A stretch of 30,520 nt of DNA, from positions 1-30,520 of the forward strand of contig LWCA01000357.1 of the NCBI GenBank assembly GCA_001642005.1, read 5' to 3'. The notes beneath the pieces are model-generated. The model was not told the origin of the DNA. It searched no databases and saw nothing but the letters and a program-made list of their open reading frames with translations. The position numbers were made by a program, and so were the translations under genes. This DNA comes from Intoshia linei (Eukaryota; Orthonectida; Rhopaluridae). This document shows, piece by piece, positions 1-16,515 of this stretch (the stretch's first letter is position 1; every line of letters starts with the position of its first letter).

Positions 1-605
1 ATTAATTTTGATCTATATTAAAATGTAGTATGTAATATTAAAATGGAACATTCATAATGTATGTTGAATCAATAGCGTTATTAATATGTTATATTAGTCT
101 GTAAATAACTAAACATATATACCATATTGTATTAAATATAACTTTTACAAAACGGTAGTAATACGTTTAAATAGGGGGTATTTTACCGTTATAATTATGT
201 ATATAATTAATATTATTAAGTATAAATTTATAATAAATAAATGCAATACTTGTATTGAATAGTATATGATTATGATTTAAATGTGTCATTTTAAGCAGGT
301 ATGCTATTATTGGATTCTTTTCATATTAATTTTTGTATACATTTATGTATTATTAGGAGGTATACGAGCTTGTATTAATCATATTAAATATATTATAATG
401 GTTAAACATTTTAAGTTGGTATGATTCCCATTATTTAGTATACATTAGAGTGTTAACTTTTTTATCGAATTTTAGAAATTAATAAAATACACCCCCGTAC
501 GACATGAGAAATGCCTTCTAAATTAACACCATAATTTTTGTTTCACATATAATGACAAAAACACAGGCCCACTTTTACATTTAAATAATATCCTTTTGCA
601 ATTTG
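1..605. other. AT-rich stretch without a recognised gene
   Basis: I see no coding exon here on either strand. The only structure is a loose direct similarity between the segments starting near 291 and 407, both reading ttttaag..ggtatg, about 116 bp apart, in otherwise very AT-rich sequence. Confidence 0.5.
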
Positions 606-1800
606 AGCTAATGTTTATTAATTATATCTATGGTATCTTTAACTGACTCATCGTCAATGTACTTAAGTGACGCCCTATCTCGTAACACTTGGACTCGATG
701 AATGGCTCGTTCGGGGACCTCATTGGTCATGGCTACATTTAAAGGAGGAATTGAAGTATAAGCGTGTCTTTTCAAAAAACATAAGCAACAATTACACCTT
801 TGTGGGAAAATACAATATGGAACTCCTGTCACGGCTGAATAGAGGGACTGTTGATATGAAGAAATGTTTTCGTATACGGTAGCATTCAACCAACAATGAA
901 CGAATGTGTTTGCAATAAATGTGCAACACTATTCCAACCCCGTTTGCCGAATACCTATTGTAAATATTGTACAATAAATTATAATAATTACCTAAAATCC
1001 ATGCTTGCAACGCTTATATAGCTCTCGAATTCCATTGAGCATTGCTTAATGATCTCAATTTAAGCCACTTAACTTTAGGCCAATCTCCAGTTTGCATAAT
1101 TTTATATGCTGATGATAAATGTTCAAGTTCAAAATAGTCATCACGAATCCAATTGGAGTTTTTAGAAACACATTGAAAGTCATGAGACATTTCAGAATAT
1201 GATTTGGTTAGTTTATCATAATTTGAATATAATTCATCTATAAGTTTATGTTTTTAAAAGATTAAATATAAATTTTTACTTATGAATTCATAACCGATGT
1301 TTGGAGATTTGTTCATGCTTCCTAATTTCGCATCCATGTATAGCCGTAATAATCGATCTAGTATGTGTCGCTGACATCCAAAATATGGAATACTTCCAAT
1401 AACATTTTTTTGTAATTTTCAAATTATCCCATTACGCCCCGTATTTACAGAACATGTTCAGATATTACCATCTTAATATTATCTTGGATGGAATATCTTT
1501 CAATTATATTTTTTATAGCTTAATAAATAGTTTCTGCTTTACCGTTTGGTAGATATGCAACTCCAATTGGTAATCCTGTTTTCATGTTTTCGGATTCAAA
1601 GCATACTACTTGCATTTCCATTCCATCAACCCGCTTTCCGTCAAAATGAAGACTTAATTTTCGATCTGGAGCATTCTATAACCGCAAGGTATTTTCCAAT
1701 AATGGATTTAATGTTTGGAACTCGTATTAGTTTTTCAAGGCTTGCCTCCAATCGAGGAAAATCAGAACATCTCTTAACCTTTAAATTTATATTACCGGAA
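606..1800 (-). pseudogene. Decayed mobile-element protein (NTG / GCQxH / ERAI family)
   Basis: Read on the minus strand, successive segments match a family of transposon-associated proteins that I know from several animal genomes. Landmarks in order are HFDGKRVDG (about 1626-1652), an NTGRNG block (about 1429-1455), FGCQRHILD (about 1353-1385), SNAQWNSRAI (about 1017-1049) and TNEVPERAIH (about 697-727). The spacing and order fit one protein. It is clearly dead: there are in-frame stops (for example just after NTGRNGII, and another near 1255) and at least two frame changes, one before the NTG block and one after the SRAI block. The family match is from memory and its exact name is not certain. 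A fragment resembling the N-terminal part of the same family lies far away in an intron at about 21600-22018. The open frames on the plus strand here (for example 667-882 and 1546-1812) are shadows of this relic. Confidence 0.7.
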
Positions 1801-2259
1801 CGCTCTTTCTGACTTTTAGTTGTAGTATTAGAAACATTAAAATATCAATAAAATCAATAATCACAATGCGCAAAATATCATTATACAAAATCAAATTAAA
1901 TGAATTGTTTATGTTGAATTAATAATAATGAAACAAGTATAATCGGTGTCTGATTATTCATGTATACTATACATACATATTATGTATACTTTATAATAAT
2001 TATAATTAATAATTCATTAATTTGCTCATATTAGGCGGTATAACATTACAGAAACATTTGTTTAGTTTGAAATTTCCATTTAAATATTCTACTTGAAAAA
2101 ATTGCATTTTAAATTCTAAATTTAAATTTAGAATGTAATGAAAATTATCTTAGAATTTGACAATTATATTATTTTGATATTTTCAGTAAGTAATAATGCA
2201 TCTGAATTGTATTTATAAATTTAAATATAAATGTATTATTTGAAGTCCATTCTCTAGAG

Positions 2260-2353
2260 CAGTGGTCACCAAACTTTTTGGCATGGAGGCGGAATAACTA
2301 AAAAAAATAATAATAATAAAATTCAACTGCGGGCCGGTGTTTGGTGACCACTG
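2260..2353. mobile_element. hAT-type MITE (94 bp)
   Basis: The ends are cagtggtcaccaaac and its inverted copy gtttggtgaccactg. This is the classical short terminal inverted repeat of many hAT elements. The element is flanked by 8-bp target duplications that differ at one base: ctctagag at 2252-2259 and ctctacag at 2354-2361, both close to the hAT target preference. Too short to code for a transposase, so it is non-autonomous. Confidence 0.88.
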
Positions 2354-2983
2354 CTCTACAGCGACATTTATTTCAGCGATGTATTGTTGGATCGATACAT
2401 CATATATCGGCATAATCATAGATTTTACTAATTTATCGTATCTTTGATTTTTTCAAGAGATTTTTGTGGGTTTCTTTAGGGAAAATTTTGGGTCCAAAAA
2501 TTAGTTGGGTTTTTAAGGGATTTTTTTAACCCAATTTTTAAAGATTTTTATAATTTTTAGACAAAAATTTAGAAGGGTTTTTAAGGAAACATTTTTTTTT
2601 ATTTAATTTTTAAAAATTTTGAAGATACGTTGAAATATTTAAAAAAATTTCCCTTAAAAACCCCAGGTGTGCCCAACACGGGGTTATACTGTAGTTTAAT
2701 CAATAATTATTAATATTTTAGGATGTAATAGATTACATTAAATTTAATATCTTCTATAAAACTTAATCTAATTCATATTTACCTTTATAGATGCATTATT
2801 TGAGGTATTAATCTATACTAATAATATACTATATATAATTACTAATATACTAATTACATTGTATGATTTTAGTCAATATTCGGAAAAAAAGAAATGAAAA
2901 TTGATGACGGTGGTCTTTCTGCCAATAGTACCGTCGAAAAAGTCGCCAAATAGTAAAAAATGATGAATTAAATTTTTAAAAAG

Positions 2984-2989
2984 TTTATT
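2984..2989 (-). promoter_or_regulatory. Candidate polyadenylation signal for the LRR gene
   Basis: AATAAA on the minus strand, roughly 120 nt downstream of the stop codon at 3111-3113. The hexamer is common by chance in sequence this AT-rich, so the assignment is tentative. Confidence 0.4.
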
Positions 2990-3110
2990 TAATAGTTTTT
3001 GAGATTTCGCGATATTTTCTTTCTTCTTTTTTATTTTTTTTGTCGCCCATGGCTAGTTCTCTAAATTTTTAATTAAAATTATTGAAAATGGTATTTACAT
3101 TGTTAAACGA

Positions 3111-5941
3111 TTAATTTTCAAATAAAAAATACTTGTAATCGATACTTCCATCATTATCAATATCCAACTTGTTGATCATTATTGTCATTTCCTTTTCCGA
3201 CAATTCTAATCCAATTTTCTAGTTTAAAGTTGACAAATACAATTATTTTATTTTACTTCGATTCCACTCTTCAATTCCTCGTGGGTAATTGACCATGATT
3301 GGTCTCTATCAAATGAAACAAAAAGCTAAAAAATATTAAATTTAAATGTTAATTAAAAGTTTCTTACATCTAATAATCTGTAACCTGCTTTATCAGCATA
3401 ATCGCGAAGTTTTGTCATTGGATCATTTCTAATTTAAAATATAATAAACATTAATATTTTAGTTTATTTAGGTATTAATTGTAGAGTCCTGCAATGGGTG
3501 ATTTTTTTTAAATATCAAAATTAATTTATCTCTATAATTTATTTAAACACCACCTACGTACAAACGGATCTCCTAGCTCTGCTGAGGGCGAACTTTTTTA
3601 ATTCTATCAAAAAAAATTAAAAAGGGTAATCTAGGGTTTTTACCGTGAAAATGAACTTTTTTGAAATTATCATTTATGACTATTCATATAATTTTAAAAA
3701 CTATCTCAAAATTTATATTTTTTTAAAAAAAGGTATTTTGGGGTTTTGGTTCTGAAGATATACCGTTTTGAAATTTAAATTTATGAGAATGCTCATGATT
3801 TTAAAATTTGTATCAGAAATTATACTTTTTTATATTCTAGGACTGGTTTGATTTTCAAAAAAAGGACAATTGGGTTTTTGACCGGTAATATGTAAGTTTC
3901 AGAGACTGACATTTATCGTACTTATCTCCCGAAAAAAACTGACTAGAAATTTGTGTTTGTTAAAATTTTCATTATGTTTGATTTCAATCAAATAAATATT
4001 TTAGGCGTTCACTGGCTGTTAAGAAACATTTTGACAGACACCGTGGGCGAGAATTGTAAATTTGGATGGGCAGGGCTCTAACTAATTTTATTTAATTAAA
4101 ACCTAAATCTTTCTTCATTTGTCATTTCCGTCATTTTTAGGAGACCTTCTTTGGATTTAATACCTGCATATACCAACTTAAATGTTCGGTAAGATTTAAT
4201 TTTTTCGTATACTTCTTTGCCATCTTCATTTATAAAACTGGTCTGAACGTATACATTTATTTATTATAAAAAATATATTTTATTTGTAATTTTAAGAAAT
4301 AACCGATAAATTCACATATTCCATTTCTGTTTTGTCATTCTTATTTAAACTTTGTAGCATGTAGAATACTGATTCAGGAGAAATATCATTGTAGCTCACC
4401 TTTAAATACAAAATTTACAGATAAAATGAAATTTACTAAAAGTGATCTTAACACATCATTTTCCGTTAAACCGTTGGACAACATTTGAAATGTTTTTGAA
4501 TTTATTCTATTTGTATGCAAGTTTAATTCAATTAAAGATTGATTTCTTTTTAGTGCTTCACCAAACGAGGCTACACCTTCCGCTAATCCGTTCATTGCAA
4601 GATTTAATTCTTTTAATCCATAATTTTCCTATTTGATTATAGCTTATCTACACAAAAATTACGCGGATAATTTCGGCAAGATACGGGCAAGTGGATTTTC
4701 GCATTAAATTCCAACTCAAATCCAATATTTTTAGCGATTCATTATGTAAAAGAGCTTCTTTAATCCAATATATTGATTCCTTTTCGAGTTTATTGTTTTT
4801 TAGATATAAAAATCGTAGTGTACTATTGTTCTAAGTTTATACAAAAATTATAATTATACACCATTATTGAATACTAACTTGACTGTTATGCTTTGTACAA
4901 ACAACAGCTAAGTCTACGAGGGCGCAATTTTAATTTTATATTTCAATCGTAATAAATATTAATAAACAATGTTTTCCAGTAAATCGTATTTAATAATTTA
5001 TGTGGTAAACATATCAACGAGTTTATTAAATGACATAAAAAAAATGCAATCAGGATCCGAAACAATAAGAAGCATTCATTTACGTAATATATTATAATTT
5101 CCTAAAAATTACATGTAACAGTTCATATAATGATTCACCAATATTGTCCGTTAGATTATTACCTTATTTATTATTAAAATAAGAGTAAATTTTATGAATT
5201 AAATACATACCAGATAAGTCTAAAATGACAATTGATTTGTTTATTTTTAAATTATTGAACAAGTGTTTGCAACCCAAATCGCCAAATAAATTTTCTGATA
5301 CATTCTAATCATGCATAATTATATACGAATATTAAAAATTACCAGATCATGAAGTGAAATATTATCACGTAAAGTATATGATAATTGAGAAATGCCTTTA
5401 ATATCTATGCAATTTCCTTGCAAATCCATTTTTTCAATTCTATTGTTAATCTAAACATTTGTTTTTATTGTACAAGTTAATTTTTCATGTCCACAGAAAA
5501 TTATTTATTGATTTCATAAATAAATAATTATTCCAATTTTGATATAAAATGGGAAATAAAGACATTTCCGTTGAAATTATTTCATAGTTTCTTATTTTTA
5601 TTATTATTTATTTTCTATTTTTGATTTTTATTAATGACGGAAAATAGTTGAAATTTACCCCCGGGGTACACATAAATCACATTTAATGTCTCAGATATTG
5701 ATATTTCAGAATTTTACCTCTAGAGCCTTAGTCATGGCAACACATGCTTTTCCAGATAACCCGTAATACTTCATGGACATTTTTTTATCCATTATGCGTT
5801 TGATGAATATAGATATAGGCACCTCATTAAGTTTTTTGCATTCTATCAAATATTGGTCAATCCCGGTTGGATCGTATGGCATGTTTGGAAACATATTAGC
5901 TAGTATATAATGATTAACAGTGCGATTGTATGACATTGAAA
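3111..5941 (-). CDS. LRRC74-type leucine-rich repeat protein with C-terminal EF-hands
   Basis: Eleven exons in a continuous frame: 5718-5941, 5343-5450, 5211-5304, 5113-5162, 4663-4830, 4437-4628, 4304-4399, 4103-4242, 3368-3428, 3257-3325, 3111-3218. The protein opens with a YLIECKKLNEVPIS segment and YYGLSGKA, the usual start of LRRC74A/B proteins. Ribonuclease-inhibitor-type LRRs follow, with repeat cores such as LDLSGNNL, LYLKNNKL, LDLSWNLM, LNLAMNGL, LNLHTNRI and VSYNDI. The C-terminus has two EF-hand-like loops. The first is DRDQSWSITHEE, with acidic residue 12 but Trp at the usual Gly. The second is DIDNDGSIDYKY, with Tyr at position 12 where Glu is expected, so calcium binding there may be weak. 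Introns are 34-61 nt except three long ones of 267, 282 and 674 nt; the latter two contain repeat insertions. A likely first exon is listed separately; alternatively translation starts at ATG 5954. The cellular role of this family is not established. Confidence 0.88.
3541..4080. repeat. Dispersed AT-rich repeat copy inside an LRR-gene intron
   Basis: Lies inside the 674-nt intron 3429-4102. It begins with the terminal motif shared with other copies (cctagctctgctgagggc, compare 16171-16190 and the minus strand at 9617-9635). It continues with the body units that recur elsewhere: gggttttgg..gaagatata, aatttaaatttatgag, and caattgggtttttgacc. It accounts for most of the extra length of this intron. 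Confidence 0.75.
4870..4935. repeat. Terminal fragment of the dispersed repeat
   Basis: The segment reading aacttgactgttatg, then gtacaaacaacagctaagtctacgagggcgc, matches the terminus at 16134-16185 with changes. It lies within the 282-nt intron 4831-5112 of the LRR gene. Confidence 0.65.
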
Positions 5942-6772
5942 CTAGCCATAACATTTAAAAATTAAAATAATAAAAATAAGCAAATATAATATGCAAGTGT
6001 AATTTTTCGGTGCGGTTAGAATTATAATTGTATTTATATTATAATTCAATTTGTGCAGTTCAATTTTTTTATTTTCAAATATTTTCATTAGTATAATACA
6101 TATTTTTAACTATAATATTATTGTTTTACTGAAATATATCGCCAAAACTTTTGAATTACCCAATTTGACCAATAATTGAGGCTTTATTGTCAAAGCAGGA
6201 AATTATATTATCAATTATATTTAAATATTTTTTCAAATGTCGCACAAATTGGTCATAGGACCGACAGTGCACTATCTGGGACTTAGCCATATCCCTGTGT
6301 TTAAAAATGTTATATTGGGCTTTCAAAAAAAAAATATAAAACTATACATAGTTTTATATTTCATCTCATCTTTTATAGTAAATCCAAATAATACATATAT
6401 ATTTAAACGGCACTGATCAGTTATCACGCATATATGATTTATAATTACATAAAAGTGTATGGAATTCTGAGGCTTGTTCATTAGACTCTAAGTATATTTA
6501 TAAATACATATATTACATTGATATAATATGCTATAAAAATATATATCAATGTTTACAAATGTAACATTTAAAATGTTAATAAATATAGTGACTAAGGAGT
6601 TTCGTTAAATCTATAATGCAGGGCGTACAACCTACACTGTGGGCAATCTAAGTGATTATAATAATTTTGTTGAAAAATGTATATATGTATAATTTTATGT
6701 CGCTATATAAAATCATAATAAAAGATGCACTGTGTGTTTCATAATACATGTACTTATATTTATTTATTTAAT

Positions 6773-6789
6773 TATATATATATATATAT
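6773..6789. repeat. TA dinucleotide microsatellite
   Basis: A short run of alternating T and A within a wider AT-rich tract. Confidence 0.8.
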
Positions 6790-7069
6790 TTAATTTTGTA
6801 AATCATTTTTGTATTTATTACAATGATTTGCAATGTTGGTAAAATTCATCCAAAATTTGTTTCTAAAGTGTTGATTCCGTTAATTATTAATACAAAATTG
6901 ATATTTTTAACTATTCTCGAAAGTGCATACTGGATAATATTCAGTGAATATATATCATCTTTAATTAAGGTTAATTATTCATAAAATTCTTTACGCAAAT
7001 GTTAACAAAATAAAATTAAAGTGGAATAATTAGATTTTAGTGAATTTATTTTTTTTGTGGAATAAAAAT

Positions 7070-7125
7070 GTCCCTCTTGGCAGAGCTAGGTGTTGTTTGT
7101 TTGTAGTACATAGGAGTCAACTAGT
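7070..7125. repeat. Terminal fragment of the dispersed repeat
   Basis: The stretch tgtccctcttggcagagcta and the following gtagtacataggagtcaactagt match the terminus of the copy at 9610-9670 in the same orientation, with point changes. No body units are attached, so it is a solo end. Confidence 0.7.
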
Positions 7126-7408
7126 TCATAAATAATTATCAAAAAATATAAATATTGTGCTTCCATAATCTGAATAAGTAAAGTAGATTTGCGGCCAAAT
7201 TGATGAAAAAATTGTACAGTGTACAATGACTACAACAGTAATCAATAGAAAATATTTTTGATGTTTTATTACTTAATCAGTCATTACAGTTTGGAAAAAA
7301 ACCGTAACTTAACAAAAATTATTAAGTCTGCAAAAACTATTTCTATGAAGTAGGGGTCCATCCATTTCAAAACATTGACAGTTCATGATTTAATCTAAAT
7401 TCTAATAC

Positions 7409-7688
7409 CTGACTGAGATTCATGCCTGTCAATTTTATTGTCATCGTCATTGGTTTGGTTAATTTCACAATTTTTGACAAAATTATCGAGAATGAATTCA
7501 TTAAAATGTTGTGTCTGACCAGTTTGTTGCCGTTCATATTTTTTGTATATGCTATCTTCTTTGTTGTAGTCAGTTTGCACTTGATTAATTAGTGTGATTG
7601 TTGAATCAGCCAAATCCTTATTATTCTTAACGGGGTGATCAAGATTAGTAGCGGTAGGTTTTTCATTTGAAACATTCGTTTCAACCAT
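7409..7688 (-). CDS. Probable N-terminal exon of the LRRC74-type gene
   Basis: An open frame starting ATG at 7688 encodes 93 hydrophilic residues rich in Asn, Asp, Lys and Gln with no recognised domain. It ends at a possible GT donor (7408) in phase 1. The LRR exon at 5941 can begin in phase 1 after a ctag acceptor, so the two join in frame across a 1467-nt intron and give a protein of about 529 residues. Acidic, poorly conserved N-termini are normal for this family. It could instead be a separate small single-exon gene ending with the stop at 7395. It sits about 200 nt downstream of the PHTF stop codon on the same strand. Confidence 0.5.
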
Positions 7689-7861
7689 TTTATTGGATTA
7701 ATAGTTTATTAATTTCCGAAAAACAGCACAATGCATATATTATTTAGTTAATCATGTTCTATTTATTATATGAATAGAATTAGGATTATTGGAATAGATC
7801 ATAGACCTATTGTAAAAATTAAATATATGGGTAAAATGTTAGAATGCTAAAATGCTAAAAT

Positions 7862-7867
7862 TTTATT
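7862..7867 (-). promoter_or_regulatory. Candidate polyadenylation signal for the PHTF gene
   Basis: AATAAA on the minus strand about 20 nt past the stop codon at 7887-7889. It is very close to the stop, which would give a very short 3' UTR, and chance occurrence is likely in such AT-rich DNA. Confidence 0.35.
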
Positions 7868-7886
7868 GAATATTACATTAAGTATA

Positions 7887-12586
<4,700 letters not shown>

Positions 12587-13120
12587 TCCCAGTTTATTAA
12601 TGAGATTATAGGTTAAATTAAAATAAATTATGTCACGCTACAATAAAATTCATTTAGTAAAAAATGTTGAATGTAATATTTATTCAGCCAGTGCAAGCGT
12701 ATATTTTGTTCAATTTTAAATTTATAGAATGAAGTATTTTAAATTCGACTTTAAAATGGATTTTTCAAATTGATTATATCGATTGGTCGAACATGGTTAT
12801 TAAACTTTCTCTTTTGTGCCAGATTTTTTCATCTACAGATATATTTTGCCTTTAATGACTGTATTAACCCCGATTTTACATCAATTTAGGTTTAAAATTG
12901 TTAATGACGATTGTACCATTTCAATTACATAATTACATTGACAATTCGTTTAAGTATTGAATATTATTGCAATTATTTAATCAATAGTGTTCTCATTTTA
13001 TTGAGTATCGACTATGTATCAAAATATGTGCCAGTAGAAATTTTCCAAATTTAAAATTCAAATAAGGTTACACAAGTTTTAAATTAAATTGATAATTAGA
13101 CGAGCGATTTCTTTTGAGTT

Positions 13121-13275
13121 AAAGTGGCTAGAAAAATACGTACTATCACTTTTAGTTTATTTGGTGCTAAATGTAAAGCCAAAACTACTTATCTATGATG
13201 ATGAATAAAAATTTTCGGCTTAAAATTTATTTCAAATAAACTAAAAGTGATAGTACGTATTTTTCTAGCCACTTT
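13121..13275. repeat. Perfect 42-bp inverted repeat, hairpin-forming
   Basis: The arms 13121-13162 and 13234-13275 are exact reverse complements over 42 bp, starting aaagtggctagaaaaatacg. The 71-bp spacer continues with imperfect pairing (aaagcc near 13175-13180 against ggctt near 13217-13221), leaving a loop of about 35 nt. It may be a young foldback MITE or an RNA hairpin. No target duplication is clear. Confidence 0.92.
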
Positions 13276-13779
13276 ATTTGAGTAAAAACCAGGGTTGATT
13301 GATGAGAGTTGGATTTAGTACAATAAGATTTAAAATTATTAAAAGCTAAGAAACCTAGAGTATTATTTTTTTGTACCTGGAGTTTTTTTTTAAAACATAA
13401 ATACTAATATAGTTTACAAGATTTATACTGACTATACATTTCATTATCTGAAATTTGCATATTTATGGTCAAAACTAAAATTTGGCACTATTTTGAAAAA
13501 AAAATTGAAAAATTTTAAAATTATAAAAAATACCAACTATAGTAGTTTTTTCATTTAACATTACGATTGGGAATCGATAAAAAATTATCGGTAAAAATGT
13601 TCGGTAAAATTATCGGAAAAATATTTTTTTAAATTTATAACGGTAAATGAAATTATAATAATAATATTTTAAATTTAATTTTATTAATCTATTTATTCTT
13701 AAATCTATTTTATTGCAATGGCTACAATATAGTAATTGTTTGTTTTAAGTACATATTTTAAGTTAGTATTCCTAACTTG

Positions 13780-15840
13780 CGATTTTTGTGTTTGTCTGTC
13801 TGTATGTTATTGTTTATTTCAATAACAAAGAGAAATAAAATTTTAAAAAAAATACATTCCAAGTTAGTTTTTTCCGGGAAAGAAAGTAATATAAATTTCA
13901 ATCTCAGAAACTTACATAATACCGGTAGTAACGATAGAGCACCATTAGAGTAACCATTGTTAAACTCACTTCACTCTAGAATGAATATATTATGTAAATT
14001 CATTTTCTACATGAAATAACATGTTTGATATATAAGTTTATATTAGTACAATATTTAAGTTACTGCTAGTACTTAATATCATTATCTCGTTACTAAATGT
14101 ATTTATAACTTCCTTTTTTTGAGTTATACACCCGATTACGCTACTCCGGTCAATCCTATTTTTTTGAAAATTAAATGAGTTCTAGAATTTAAAAAAAGTA
14201 GACACTCTGATACAGATTTTGAAATCATGAACATTCTCATAAATTTAAATTTCAAAAAGGTATACCTTCACAACCAAAACCAGAATATATCTTTATTTAA
14301 AAAATAATTTGATCTCACTAAAAATTACATTAAATTGACATTAAAATCCTATTATTAAAAATTAACATAACATATTTCATAAATAACAAATGTAACATAA
14401 TTAATGGTCCTAGAATTTAAAAAAATATGATTCTAACACAGTTTATATCAGCTCATCTTGAGAAAAAATTTCAACCTCAGAAATCGACATAATCGTGATT
14501 AAAAACGCACTTCAAATTTTTCAAATATTCAATAATTGTTGAAAATTTAAACGTTTATCATACACAATGTAATCTCTTAAATGTAAACCTTTCCTACATG
14601 TATGTGTGGGTGTTATCGTATACTTAAAAAATTCAAAGTTGTAGAATTTTAAAAAACCCAATTTCTGATACAGTTTTTGCTGGGGATGTCTAAATTTATT
14701 TTCCAGTTTCCGAATGTGAGTCCTTTAGGGTCAAAAACCCATTTGGACCTTTTGTTTATAAATAAAATTAGCGCAAAAATGAAATAAAACATAATTTCTG
14801 GGACACATTGTAAAATCATTAAGATTGTCGTAAATCTTAGCCTCAAAAACGTACACCTTTATGGTAAAAACCACAAATTACCCTTTGTTTTAAAAATGAA
14901 AAATGTCCTAAAATTTTATAAAACATAAATTCTGGAATAGTTTTTAAAATCAAAAGTATTATCATAAATGGCAACCTCAAAAAAGTACATTTTCACGATG
15001 AAAACCACAGATTATTCTTTTTTAAAAAATTAAAATAGTCATAGAATTTTAAACAAAATTACAGTTAATATAACTATATCCATTTAACACACACGAAAAA
15101 TTTCAATCTGAAAAAGTGACGTAATTCTATCTGTAATTTTTTTTAAATTCTAGGGACATTTTCATTTTTTAAAAAAGGGTAATCTGTGGTTTTCATCGTG
15201 AAAATGTACTTATTTGAGGTTGCCATTTATGATAATACTTTCGATTTTAAAAACTATTCCAGAATTTATGTTTTATAAAATTTTAGGATATGTTTCATTT
15301 TTAAAACAAAGGGTAATTTGGGGTCGTTCTGAGGCTGATACTAACGACAATGTTAATGATTTTAAAATCATCCCAGAATGTATGTTTTATTAAATTTTTG
15401 GGCTGATTTTTTTTAAACAAAATGGAAAATTGGGTTTTTGACCATGACTCAAATTTTGAAACTGAAAAATAGATAAAATACACTCTGGATAAAACTATAT
15501 TAAAAATTGGGTTTTAGTAATTCCGACGACTGTCAATTTATTCAATAAATGGTTACACACACTGACATTCATTTTTATATAAGTAAAGGATACTGAGAAT
15601 ATTTTAATATACGAAGTACTAGGGTAGCAATTTAACAGTAAATTTTGTTTAAATATAAAAACTGTTAAAAGAATAATTGAGGTTTTTTATCATGAAGGAC
15701 TCAATTTCTCAAAATAACATTTGCGATGCAAGATATCCTTCGAAAAAATATATAAGAAATGAGATTACTTAAATCTCTAAGCCTCATACTTTTTTGACGG
15801 AACAAACAAATAAATAAACAGACATATATTTAACCAAATT
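13780..15840. repeat. Foldback cluster of the dispersed AT-rich repeat family
   Basis: The outer left end (gcgatttttgtgtttgtctgtc near 13780-13802) resembles the left end of the 9076 copy. The right end (ggaacaaacaaataaataaacagacatat, about 15799-15828) recurs at 29990-30017. Between them, body units alternate orientation. The best arms are 14881-15035 and 15159-15314, reverse complements with only a handful of mismatches; weaker symmetry extends outward to about 14650 and 15480. Repeated body words are ggtaatctgtggttttcatc, gaggttgccatttatgataa and gaatttatgttttataaaat. Confidence 0.8.
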
Positions 15841-16129
15841 ATTATACATAATAAGTATTTACCGTTATAAATTTTTACCTATTGCCAAGCCTAGTAAGTA
15901 ATAAGTAAATATTGTGGCGTAATAAAAATATTTAAAGGTGGCATTTAAAGTTTACAGAGTGACCTACCAACGTCGAGGTCAACATGCAAAAAATGAAAAT
16001 GCAAAAATAATAGATTTTTGAAGACGATATGAAGTGTCACATAGCTCTAGTCACCTGTTAAATACTCTTGAATTGAAATTTTAAATTTAATACACCAAAT
16101 ATTTATAATATTCAAGAATATAATTTAAC

Positions 16130-16515
16130 TAGCTTGACTGTTATGTACTACGTATAAACAGCACCTAGCTCTGCCGAGGGCACATTTTTATTATATCAAA
16201 AATTAAATTCATGTTGAAAATCTAACTTAAAAATCATACTATTCATTATTATCAATCCTTAAAAGGAGTGGTTCCCAAATTTTTTTTAGGTGGAACCATC
16301 ATATCACATTACTTTTTACTTTAAAGTGAATTATTCCACTTAATTTTTTGTTTGTTAACATTTGTGTAAAAGAATTTTAAAAACAATATAAAGTAAAAAC
16401 AGTCCAATCCTTTTTTTAAATTTAAATTTACAGACAGATTTAACATTTTCACATTTAACAGATAAACAGACATACACACACAAACAAAAATCGCGTAGCA
16501 TATTAAATAAGTTAG
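16130..16515. repeat. Internally deleted inverted copy of the dispersed repeat
   Basis: The left end (gactgttatgtactacgtat, then cctagctctgccgagggcac) is the reverse complement of the right end of the 9076-9670 copy. The right end (acacacaaacaaaaatcgcg, then tagcatattaaataagtt) is the reverse complement of its left end. The intervening body is shorter, and the inner stretch contains gtggttcccaaa, a possible solo hAT end at 16269-16280. Confidence 0.82.

Larger units (their letters stand above)
1801..3110. other. Intergenic, transposon debris
   Basis: No coding exon recognised. It holds a small hAT-type element (listed separately). Near 2640-2700 there is a probable element terminus whose minus-strand reading starts ctacagtataaccccgtg, like the ends of pogo/Tc1-type elements; I could not find a convincing partner end, although the whole stretch 2440-2700 is rich in related aaaaaccc/gggttttt words. 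The downstream end of the LRR gene lies at the right edge. Confidence 0.5.
5942..7408. other. AT-rich long intron or intergenic region
   Basis: No coding exon recognised. If the first-exon model of the LRR gene is right, this is its first intron; otherwise it is intergenic. It contains a short TA run (6773-6789), a 16-bp hairpin of atataaaactatacat..atgtatagttttatat type near 6336-6361, and a terminal fragment of the dispersed repeat at 7070-7125. Confidence 0.55.

Noticed and set aside
896-1021. Plus-strand 41-codon frame with a CNKC..CKYC zinc-ribbon-like pattern.
   Set aside because: It lies antisense to the decayed mobile-element gene in the same interval, and four cysteines in so short a frame can arise by chance.
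5041-5100. Plus-strand reading resembling an LRR strand (IRSIHLRNI).
   Set aside because: It is a very short frame inside an intron of the minus-strand LRR gene, with no splice partners in the plus direction.
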